A stretch of DNA of 44,055 nucleotides, from assembly GCF_000243455.1 (NCBI RefSeq), contig NZ_AGJL01000007.1, forward strand, positions 1 to 44,055, in the 5' to 3' direction. How positions within the stretch are numbered: position 1 is the first letter of the stretch; each line of letters begins with the position of its first letter. Positions 1-8,200 of the stretch are shown in pieces. Both the position numbers and the translations under genes were made by a program. The notes under the pieces are model-generated. The model searched no databases. It was given only the letters and a program-made list of their open reading frames with translations, and was not told the DNA's origin. The stretch is from Methanotorris formicicus Mc-S-70. Its GTDB lineage: Archaea; AGJL01; Methanococci; Methanococcales; Methanococcaceae.

Positions 1-314
1 AAGATTCATCTCGAAATTATCCGTCTTAGACATAAACGAGATTGTAAATCGATGTATATGTGAATTCTACAAGCTAAGTTCGAATTTAAGTTATTCAGAT
101 AAATTTATAAACAATATTCTCAAAAATACAGGTTTAAAATCGTTTTCCAAAATGTTTTGAAATTCAACTATAAATTGAAGTTAAGTCTATTTAAAACTGT
201 CGAAGTGTGTTAATACATTATGGAAATTATTATTACCATAATAGCATAAAATTTTAATTTTTGACATATTTAAGAAATTAAATGCCTATATTTACATTTT
301 TAAAGAGATATTTC

Positions 315-323
315 TTTATATAA
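315..323 (+). promoter_or_regulatory. Probable fru operon TATA box
   Basis: TTTATATAA lies about 50 bases before the fruA start codon and fits an archaeal TATA box, which would place transcription start near 345 and give a short leader containing the GGAGGTG site at 361-367. A second, weaker A/T-rich box is near 107-115. The rest of 1-314 is plain AT-rich sequence in which I see no gene. Confidence 0.45.
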
Positions 324-373
324 TGGCCTTTAAAAAAGTTAATAGATTATTTTTATTTTTGGAGGTGGACAGT

Positions 374-1603
374 GTGTCAAATACTATAGAAATTGCCCCT
401 ACAACAAGACATGAAGGACATGCCAAGTTGGTTTTAGAAGTAGATGATGAAGGAGTTGTAACAAAAGCATACTATCCAAATACCACCCCTGTTAGGGGAT
501 TCGAGACGATGTTAAAAGGAAGACCTGCGGATTTTGCACCACTCGCTGTTATGAGAATTTGTGGGATATGTCAAACAACGCATGGAATTGCTTCATGTGA
601 AGCAATCGAGGATGCTATTGGATGTGAAATTCCCGAAGATGGTAAATTATTGAGAGAATTGGTTGGGTTAGGAAATAGAATGCATTCCCACCCATTGCAC
701 CACTTACTTATAGCAGATGATTTTGTAAAACCAGAAGAGCAGGATTTAAGGATAGAGGCAATAAAACTCATCCAAAAAATGAGAAAAGTTGGACAGTTAA
801 TTGTGGACATTGTTGGAGGGGAAGGAATCCATCCGCCAAACATTGTTATTGGTGGAATGAGAACAAACATCACAGAAAGAGCAAAATCAAAGATATACTA
901 TGCATGCAGGGAATATGAGAAAGACGCCTACAAAATGTACGAACTCTTAGAGATGCTCATTGAAAGGTACTTGGAAGAAGTAGGAATTTCTGATTTAGGG
1001 GCGCATGATTACCCATACATTGCAACACACACAACATTTGGGGACAGATACGCTATAAATTGGGATGATGTAACTGAAATCCCAGCACAGAGATACTATG
1101 AAAACCCAGAAATTGCCCAAACTGCAACAAACCAAATTCCTCTCTACTGCGGAGTTCCAGTAGAAGGAGGTCCAAGGGCAAGGATGGTTAAATTTGGAAA
1201 CTTTAAGGCCGGAGGAAGTGCATTGGATATAAACCTTGCAAGGGCACAAGAAAACTTCGGAGCAGTTTATAGAGTATTTGAAATCCTTGATGAACTAAAT
1301 CTCAATGGAAAAACAAGAGTAGAACTAGAATACAAGGATGGATTTGGAATTGGTGTTCACGAGGCACCAAGAGCAACAAATGTTCACATGGCAGAAGTTG
1401 GAAAGGATGGAAGAATAAAATCCTATAAGATTATTGCAGCATCAACATGGAACATGCCAATAGTTGAAAAGGCTATCGAAGGCTACCCACACCAATATGC
1501 GGAAGTTATCATGAGAGCGTATGACATATGAGCATCATGTGCAACACACGTTATAGTTAAAGATGACGAAACAAAAGAGGTCATCGAAGTAAGAAAAATC
1601 TAA
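374..1603 (+). CDS. fruA: F420-reducing [NiFe] hydrogenase large subunit, selenocysteine-containing
   Basis: This is the catalytic subunit that binds the Ni-Fe centre of the coenzyme F420-reducing hydrogenase, which oxidises H2 in methanogenesis. The N-terminal nickel motif RICGICQTTH is present. The C-terminal motif reads DI-UGA-ASCATH, where cysteine-type relatives have DPCxxCATH. Reading UGA (1529-1531) as selenocysteine therefore restores the second UxxC metal-ligand pair, and the frame continues 23 codons to TAA at 1601-1603. An archaeal SECIS follows directly. I chose GTG at 374 because GGAGGTG (361-367) sits six bases ahead and the protein then begins MSNTIEIAPTTRHEGHAK, as family members do. 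An ATG at 323 lies before this ribosome binding site. Full length is 409 residues. Automatic callers would stop at 1531. It is the first gene of a fruADGB operon. Confidence 0.93.
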
Positions 1604-1609
1604 ATCATC

Positions 1610-1689
1610 ACACCCCAAAGGATGAACTCGAGGGGGAACCCGAAAGGGACCCTGAGAGGGACAACCCGCGCATGGGTTGTATGGGGTGT
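1610..1689 (+). promoter_or_regulatory. Archaeal SECIS element in a three-stem 3' structure
   Basis: Six bases after the fruA stop codon an 80-base GC-rich structure begins. The core at about 1632-1653 shows the archaeal SECIS form: a GGG/CCC lower stem, GAA (1636-1638) opposite a single A (1649), an upper CCC/GGG stem (1639-1641 with 1646-1648) and a GAAA loop. Next to it is a perfect 7-bp hairpin, ACAACCC (1661-1667) with GGGTTGT (1674-1680). Both are enclosed by ACACCCC (1610-1616) pairing with GGGGTGT (1683-1689). The SECIS recruits the machinery that decodes UGA 1529-1531 as selenocysteine. The enclosing stem and second hairpin are seen in the sequence; their role is unknown. Confidence 0.9.
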
Positions 1690-1743
1690 TATTGATTAAA
1701 ATTGATAATTCAATATTGCTTCTTATCCTTCTATGGTGAAATG

Positions 1744-2310
1744 ATGAAAACACTCTTAGAAGAAAATATTGATGAAGATTTGCTTGACTTTACACCATCT
1801 TACCTAAAAAAAGAAATTATGGTTTTGGCATGTGGAAACATACTATTTGCGGATGATGGATTTAGTGTTCATGTAATTGAAAAACTAAATAACATCCTCA
1901 CAGAAGAAGAAAAAAAGAACATTGCTTTAGTAGATGCAGGTGCTGGGGCTCCACAGCAAGTTCTAACACTCATAGATGAAAATTCAAAAACCAAAAAAAT
2001 TATCGTTGTGGATGTTATTGATTTCGGATTAAAACCAGGAGAAATTAAGATATTGAAAAAAGATGACTTACCAAACCTAAAACATAACAGGATTGATATC
2101 CACGACTTCCCTTTATCAACAATACTAAGGCAAGTTAGTGAGTCCTTTAGGATAGAGGTTATGGTTGTTGGTTGTCAGGCAAAATACATATCTGAGCCAG
2201 ATGTAGTTATTGGTTTAAGTAAAGAGGTTGAAGATGCTGTTGATAAGGCAGTTGAGATTATTCTAAAGGAATTAAAAAACCAACAATTAACGGGGGAGAA
2301 ATTATGGTAA
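1744..2310 (+). CDS. fruD: F420 hydrogenase maturation protease
   Basis: This is the endopeptidase that removes the C-terminal tail of the hydrogenase large subunit after nickel insertion. It belongs to the HycI/FrhD family. The N-terminal part carries [15 protein letters not shown], the family's GN-x-L-x-x-DDG signature with the Asp that senses nickel, and [12 protein letters not shown] follows near residue 95. At 188 residues it is of usual size. ATG at 1744 follows GGTGA at 1735-1739; an ATG at 1741 is equally in frame. It lies between the SECIS and fruG, and its last codons overlap fruG by 7 bases. The likely substrate is the FruA tail after ASCATH (about 20 residues). Confidence 0.9.
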   Translation: MKTLLEENIDEDLLDFTPSYLKKEIMVLACGNILFADDGFSVHVIEKLNNILTEEEKKNIALVDAGAGAPQQVLTLIDENSKTKKIIVVDVIDFGLKPGEIKILKKDDLPNLKHNRIDIHDFPLSTILRQVSESFRIEVMVVGCQAKYISEPDVVIGLSKEVEDAVDKAVEIILKELKNQQLTGEKLW

Positions 2311-2987
2311 AAGTAGCCCACGTTCAATTGAGTAGTTGCTGTGGGTGTTTAGTTTCCTTAGCAGATACGTATGAGAAACTTTTGGACGTATTGAATAGCA
2401 TTGAGTTAGTATATTGCCAAACTTTAGCAGATGCAAGAGATATTCCAGATAATGTAGATATTATATTGGTTGAAGGTAGTGTTTGTTTAGATGACCATCA
2501 TGCATTGGAGTTGGCAGAGGAGGTTAGAAAAAAGGCAAAGATTTTAGTTGCCTTAGGAGCATGTGCTGCAACTGGTGGAGTTACAAGATTCTGCAGAGGA
2601 AACCAAATGTCAAAACCAGTTCATAGTTCATTCTCTCCACTAACAGAAGTTGTAAAATGTGATTTGGCAATTCCAGGATGTCCTCCTTCTCCAGAGGTAA
2701 TTGTCAACGTAATAACAGCAGCATTAAATGGAGATATGGATTATTTGCAACCATTTGCAGAACTTGCTGAAAATGGAGAGGCATGTGGATGTGATTTGTT
2801 GTATAAAGTTGTTAATAAATCCCTCTGTATGGGCTGTGGGACTTGTGCGGCAGCGTGTCCTACAAGGGCAATAGAGATGCTCGATGGAAGACCAAATGTG
2901 TTGAAAGAACTCTGCATTAAGTGTGGGGCTTGTTCAGTCCAATGCCCAAGAATTAGATTCCCAAATTTAATTGAGGATATTGAATAG
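2304..2987 (+). CDS. fruG: F420-reducing hydrogenase small (gamma) subunit
   Basis: This is the electron-transfer subunit that passes electrons from the Ni-Fe site in FruA to FruB. The N-terminal half has the proximal cluster cysteines (SSCCGC near residue 10, the GACAATGG stretch, and GCPPSPE near residue 127). The C-terminal half carries two ferredoxin-type [4Fe-4S] motifs, [12 protein letters not shown] and [12 protein letters not shown]. The 227-residue length fits FrhG proteins. The start overlaps the fruD end and is preceded by a GGGGGAGA site. No cysteine is missing from the motifs I can see. Confidence 0.92.
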   Translation: MVKVAHVQLSSCCGCLVSLADTYEKLLDVLNSIELVYCQTLADARDIPDNVDIILVEGSVCLDDHHALELAEEVRKKAKILVALGACAATGGVTRFCRGNQMSKPVHSSFSPLTEVVKCDLAIPGCPPSPEVIVNVITAALNGDMDYLQPFAELAENGEACGCDLLYKVVNKSLCMGCGTCAAACPTRAIEMLDGRPNVLKELCIKCGACSVQCPRIRFPNLIEDIE

Positions 2988-3000
2988 AGAGGTGGTATTT

Positions 3001-3849
3001 GTGGATGCCTTTGGAAAGTATAAAACTGTTGTCTCTGCAAGGGCGACTGATAAGAGAATATTAAAAAAGTCCCAAGATGGTGGGATTGTTTCAGCAGCAT
3101 TTATTTATGGCTTAGAAAATAATTTGTTGGATGGAGTTGTTGTTGCAGATAAAGAAGATGGATTCAAAGCAATTCCAAAAGTTGCTACCACTCCAGAAGA
3201 GATTTTAGAAGCAGGGGGAACCAAATATACAGTTTGCCCAAACATTAGTGTTTTAAAAAGTGCAGTTAGAGAATATGCGTTAGAAAAAGTTGGTGTAGTT
3301 GGAACCCCATGCCAAATAAGAGCAGTTAGGAAGTTAATGAAGTATCCTGTAGGATTTAGACATACAGATAGCAAAATCGCTTTATTAATTGGCATCTTCT
3401 GTATGGAGAACTTCCCATACAATGGATTAAAGTTAATTGTTGAAGAACACTGCAATGTAAAGATAGAAGATGTTGTTAAGATGGATATCGGAAAGGGTAA
3501 GTTTTGGGTCTACACTAAGTGGGGAGAAACTAAGGCAATCAAATTGAAAGAAACTCATCCTTATGAACAAATAGCATGCCACGTTTGCACCGACTATACA
3601 GCAGAGTTAGCAGATATATCAACTGGTTCAGTTGGAAGCCCAGATGGATGGAGCACTGTCTTTATAAGGACTGCAAGAGGAGAAGAGTTCTTCAACAAAA
3701 TGGTTGAAGATGGTTATTTAGAAGTTAAACCAATAGAAGAAGTTAAACCAGGTTTAGGATTAGTTGAGAAGTTGGCTTTAACTAAGAAAGAGAAAAATGC
3801 AAAAGAAATTGAACATAGAAAAGAAATTGGTTTGCCTGTACCTTATTAA
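3001..3849 (+). CDS. fruB: F420-reducing hydrogenase beta subunit
   Basis: This subunit binds FAD, one [4Fe-4S] cluster and coenzyme F420, and reduces F420 to F420H2. Family features are GTPCQIRA (about residue 100), GIFCMENF and the cysteine-bearing [15 protein letters not shown] segment. I start it at GTG 3001 because GGTGGT sits at 2991-2996 and the product then begins [15 protein letters not shown], as in FrhB. An ATG at 2971 would lie inside fruG. The length is 282 residues. It is the last gene of the operon, followed by a hairpin at 3853-3879. Confidence 0.92.
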   Translation: MDAFGKYKTVVSARATDKRILKKSQDGGIVSAAFIYGLENNLLDGVVVADKEDGFKAIPKVATTPEEILEAGGTKYTVCPNISVLKSAVREYALEKVGVVGTPCQIRAVRKLMKYPVGFRHTDSKIALLIGIFCMENFPYNGLKLIVEEHCNVKIEDVVKMDIGKGKFWVYTKWGETKAIKLKETHPYEQIACHVCTDYTAELADISTGSVGSPDGWSTVFIRTARGEEFFNKMVEDGYLEVKPIEEVKPGLGLVEKLALTKKEKNAKEIEHRKEIGLPVPY

Positions 3850-3852
3850 GAG

Positions 3853-3888
3853 GCACTGCCGAGTGTAGCGAGGCAGTGCATCCTTTTT
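3853..3888 (+). terminator. Hairpin and T-run after the fru operon
   Basis: GCACTGCC (3853-3860) and GGCAGTGC (3872-3879) form a perfect 8-bp stem around an 11-base loop, followed by a T-rich run. It stands between two convergent operons (fru and rib) and could end transcription from either side. The loop region GAGTGTAGCGAG resembles a hairpin inside the RNA at 41791-41810. Confidence 0.6.
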
Positions 3889-3941
3889 GATGAATTTTTT
3901 TTAAAAGTTTCAAATTGGATTACCAGTTCCTTATTAAATAT

Positions 3942-4628
3942 TTATTCTTTTTTCTCAATATAATCTAAATAATAGTTAATCAACTCCTCCCCACTTAAAT
4001 AAACTAAATTATGTTTTTCAGCATACTTTTTTGTCTCATTTTTACTCATTGCATTTCCATCATCACCCATCATTTCACAGATTGTTGTTATTGGAGTTAA
4101 GTTTGCCATCTCTGCCAACGCCACAGTCATTTCTGTATGACCTTTTCTTTTTTTCACAAGACCCTCTGCAGCCCTCAGCAAAGTAACATGTCCAGGACTT
4201 CTAAATTCCTTACCAAAGTCCTCAAATCTCTTTTCCTTACAAAGTTTTGCAAGGGATTTAATTGTTAATGCCCTATCATTATCTGTTATCCCAGTGAAGG
4301 TTTTTCTGTGGTTTACTGTTATGGAAAATGATGATTTCTCATCATAAGGAATGTCGTTTGGATAGAGTTCTTTTAAAACTTTAAATTTTTGGGATGCAAA
4401 ATCCAAAATATCCACCATAAATGGAATTCCCAATTTCTCACAAAACTCTGGATGAATTGCAGTGCAGATTAATCCTCCTCCATCTTTTCTCATTATCCTT
4501 ATATGGTTTGGAGTTATCTTTTCAGAAGCAACTACCATATCAGTTTCTCCCTCTCTATCATCTGCATCATATACTAAAACAATTTCTCCATTTTTGAGTG
4601 CCTGCATTGCTTTTTCTACAATATCCAT
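3942..4628 (-). CDS. ribB: 3,4-dihydroxy-2-butanone 4-phosphate synthase
   Basis: This enzyme converts ribulose 5-phosphate to 3,4-dihydroxy-2-butanone 4-phosphate plus formate, the four-carbon precursor of riboflavin and so of FMN, FAD and, in methanogens, the pathway around F420. The active-site loop [11 protein letters not shown] is near residue 22 and the second signature KGHTEM near residue 163, with [10 protein letters not shown] just before it. The 228-residue length is normal for a stand-alone RibB without the RibA domain. It lies 9 bases downstream of ribK on the same strand, so the two are probably one operon. Confidence 0.93.
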   Translation of the reverse strand: MDIVEKAMQALKNGEIVLVYDADDREGETDMVVASEKITPNHIRIMRKDGGGLICTAIHPEFCEKLGIPFMVDILDFASQKFKVLKELYPNDIPYDEKSSFSITVNHRKTFTGITDNDRALTIKSLAKLCKEKRFEDFGKEFRSPGHVTLLRAAEGLVKKRKGHTEMTVALAEMANLTPITTICEMMGDDGNAMSKNETKKYAEKHNLVYLSGEELINYYLDYIEKKE

Positions 4629-4637
4629 ATTCTCGCC

Positions 4638-5027
4638 TTATTTAATCTTTATTTTAATCAAATCTCCATCATTTAATGATAATAAATCTCTCAACTTAAC
4701 TGGAGAGATTATCTCTACTATATTGTTTGAGTGATATGTTTTTTTCGGAACTATTATCGCACCTTCAACCTCAAAGTCATGCTTAAATGTTGATATTTTT
4801 ACTGGAATTATTTTAACACCAAAGTATTTTTTGTCATTATAGATAAAGTCATCTGTTTCAATTGGGTTTAATTTGTTAATATCCAATATTTCATCTAATT
4901 TAACATTTAATGTTCCAGGATAAGGGGTAAATTCCAAAATCTTCTTAAATCTTCTTTTGTATGGTGGAAGAGATACATAGTATTTCCCTTCTCCTCTCCC
5001 AGAGATCACCCTTCCAATAATCTCCAT
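4638..5027 (-). CDS. ribK: CTP-dependent riboflavin kinase
   Basis: This is the archaeal-type riboflavin kinase that makes FMN using CTP rather than ATP. Its signature features are the N-terminal [16 protein letters not shown], then [11 protein letters not shown], and a C-terminal [15 protein letters not shown] stretch. I begin at ATG 5027, because a GGTGAT site lies four bases ahead; another ATG 12 bases upstream lies before it. This gives 129 residues, close to characterised members. It is first gene of a ribK-ribB pair. The roughly 230 bases upstream hold an A/T-rich box near 5222-5231 that could be a promoter, but nothing decisive. Confidence 0.9.
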   Translation of the reverse strand: MEIIGRVISGRGEGKYYVSLPPYKRRFKKILEFTPYPGTLNVKLDEILDINKLNPIETDDFIYNDKKYFGVKIIPVKISTFKHDFEVEGAIIVPKKTYHSNNIVEIISPVKLRDLLSLNDGDLIKIKIK

Positions 5028-5260
5028 CAATATCACCAATTAATATCCTTTAAATTAAAGTTACCAAAAACAAAAAATTAAATAGTTCTGAATATGGAAA
5101 TTAAATCAGATAGATAAGATTATGATTGTTTGCGTTAAATATTGGAAAAATGAAATAGGTTTAAGAAAATACACCTCTATTTTAAAATTTAAGACAAATA
5201 CAATATTTAAGAATTTCGAAGCATATAAATAAATTTAGTAAAATTCGCAAACAACTATAA

Positions 5261-8200
5261 TTATCCCTTAACAACACCCATGGGCTTCATCCTACTAACT
5301 TTCAATGAAATTCCTGATTTATGGCAAACATCTGCAACTAAATCAATGCTTTTATATGCTTCTGGGCATTCCTCTGCAATAACTGCCCTGGAATCTGCCA
5401 TAACAATGATTCCCTCTTTTTCAAGTTTTTCCTTAATCTCTTTACCCTTCCACAACTTTAAAGCCTTTGCCCTACTCAATGTTCTCCCTGCTCCGTGTGC
5501 CGTTGAACCAAATGTCTCTTCCATGGCCTTTTCAGTCCCATGCATTAGATATGATGCAGTCCCCATGTCCCCCGGAATGATGACTGGTTGTCCAACTCTT
5601 CTGTATTCTTTTGGAATTAATTCACTTCCAGGACCAAATGCCCTCGTTGCTCCCTTCCTATGAACAACAACCTTCTTTTTCTTCCCATCTATTACATGCT
5701 CTTCCATCTTTGCTATGTTGTGGGCAACATCATATATAATATTCATCTCCAAATCCTCTGCAGATGTTTTAAATACCTTTTCAAAACTCTCTCTTACCCA
5801 ATGGGTAATCATCTGCCTATTTGTCCATGCATAGTTTGCTCCACAAGACATTGCTTTATAATATTCAATACCTTCCTCCGATTCTATTGGAGCACATGCC
5901 AACTGCCTATCTGGAAGTTTTATGCCGTATTTCTTCGCTGCTTTTTCCATAACTCTTATGTAATCAGCACAGATTTGATGTCCCAAACCCCTTGAACCAG
6001 TATTGCTAACTACAAAGTTATCTGCTATAAAGTTGTGGTTTTTGTCATCTATTGTTAAATCATAAACAATCTCAACATCTTCTTTTAACTTTTCAACTGA
6101 AACAACCGCATCCCATATTGTTAAGTCCCCTTCAGAATATCTTGATATGTATGAATCATAAGTTTCAGTTTTTATTTTTCTGTATTTATGGGCAGTTGTT
6201 AGTAATTTTTCTACATCTTTACCTGTTTTTATTGACTCCAATTCTACAATTTTTTTCTTGTATAAATAATACTGAAGTGATTTTATTAGCATTGATTGTC
6301 TTTTTTTATTGTATTCATATCCAATTTTACTTGCAAATTTGATGATATTCTCCAAATTACTACTCAATGTTAAAATTATTTTATAACTTGTCTTTCCATC
6401 TTTCCTTTTAACATAAGGTTTTACAATGATTTTTCCTTTAACTCCAAACTCTTCCAATATCTCTTTGATTTCTTCCATAAATGAAATGCCATTATTTAGT
6501 AAATCTTCAACTTTATTCAATGGTATCTTTAGATTTTCTAATCTATATGCCTCGTTCTTTCTTTGTTTTATAATATTCATTTCTGCTCCAAAATATCCTG
6601 CTAAGAACAACCTTTTTATCCATTTTGGCGATTCTTTTATCCATTTTGGAACATTAAATGGAACATCAGTTTTTTTACCGTAAGGAACTCCTAATGATTT
6701 TAACAGTATAGCAAATGATGGAGTTGAAACAACCAGTTGATAACCTTCTCCTTCAAATTCATGCCTTTTTATTTCCTTGTTGGACATTATATGGTTTATT
6801 TCTGACTTATGTCTCATTACTTTAACTATTGTTGAAGAAAACCCTAACTCATCTAAATCAGATTTTATTCTTTTTAATACTTCCAAATCATCAATAAATT
6901 TAACTGTTGGTCTTTTTCCTCCAACCCATGCATCACCAAAAGCATATCCAACTAATCTTGCAATAATTCCAATATCTTTGTGGTTTAACTTTAATGGCAA
7001 CAATCCCTTTTTCTTTAGATTTTTAACTATTCTTTCAGTTCCTCCTGCATTAATTATATCCTCCTCACTAACAATTACTTTATCCTCTGGATCTTCATAC
7101 TCAACTCCTTCAAAAGGATAAATCAAAACTAAATCATCAGGTTTTAAATCCTTTGCCTGTTTCCATCCTGATGGCGTCCATATTGGGTGGTCTTCTGTGC
7201 AAACTATTTCCTTTCCTGTGAAGGTTTTTATTTTATAGATGTTTTTATTGTTTTTAAATTTCCAAAACTTTTTAATTTTTGCAGGGATTGGAGTTTTATT
7301 CTCTTTATCATAAGTTATAACTTTAATTTTATCATAACAGTTTTCTAAATCTTTAATTTTTATGCAATATCCGTATTCTGTTAAGATTTTTGAACTTTCA
7401 GGCAAACAATGAACCATAACAACAACTTGATTTTCCTCAACTCCAAATATCTCTCCCGTTTCTTCATCAAATACCTTATCCACATACTGAATCTCCAAGA
7501 AATGGTTTCCACTACCTAATGAGCCAAGTTGTGGCAAACCTCTTTTCTTCGCACTATCTGAAACAAGGGAAGCATCAGCATCTTTCATATACCCATGTTC
7601 TTCAATGAATTTTATATCCTCCTCCCAACCATATCCTTCATTTATTGCCCATTTTGCCCCTTCTTCTAAAACATCATCAATCTCGTTCTTGGTAATTCTT
7701 ATCTTTCCTTTACTACCCAATCCAGATGGGACATTTTTAAATATCTCGCTTACAAGTTCTTTTATTTTTGGCTTAACTTCTTCTTTTGTTAAATTTGTTC
7801 TTATTAATCTAACTCCACAGTTGTGAACAACTATGCTATTTGCTATAAAGTTGTGTTCTTTACTTACAATTCCAACATCACATAATTTTGAATCATAAGG
7901 AATTTCTTTAATTTCCTTTATCTTATCTATTACAAACCCTCCTCTAACTCCATATTTTTTAATGAATTCTTCAAACTTTGGGAATTTTGTTGAAACTCTT
8001 ACATCATCTCCATCTAACTTTCCATATATTGTTCTTTCAATTAACCTCCTGTTTATAAACTCATTTCTAAATTCATCCATTTTTAAAATTTCTGAAATAG
8101 ATAATCCCTTTTCATATAGTTCTTTTGCCTTTTCAATACATTTCTTTCTTATCTCTTTTATAGCATCTTTTCTCTTTAAGTATTCATAAGCCAACAATCC

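Noticed and set aside
323-373. ATG 323 as the fruA start
   Set aside because: The ribosome site at 361-367 lies downstream of it and family N-termini match the GTG 374 start.
1529-1531. TGA as a true stop of the hydrogenase large subunit
   Set aside because: Stopping here would remove the essential second metal-ligand pair, and a SECIS follows.
5122-5232. 36-codon plus-strand frame between ribK and rtcB
   Set aside because: It has no ribosome binding site, its composition matches the AT-rich background, and I recognise nothing in it.
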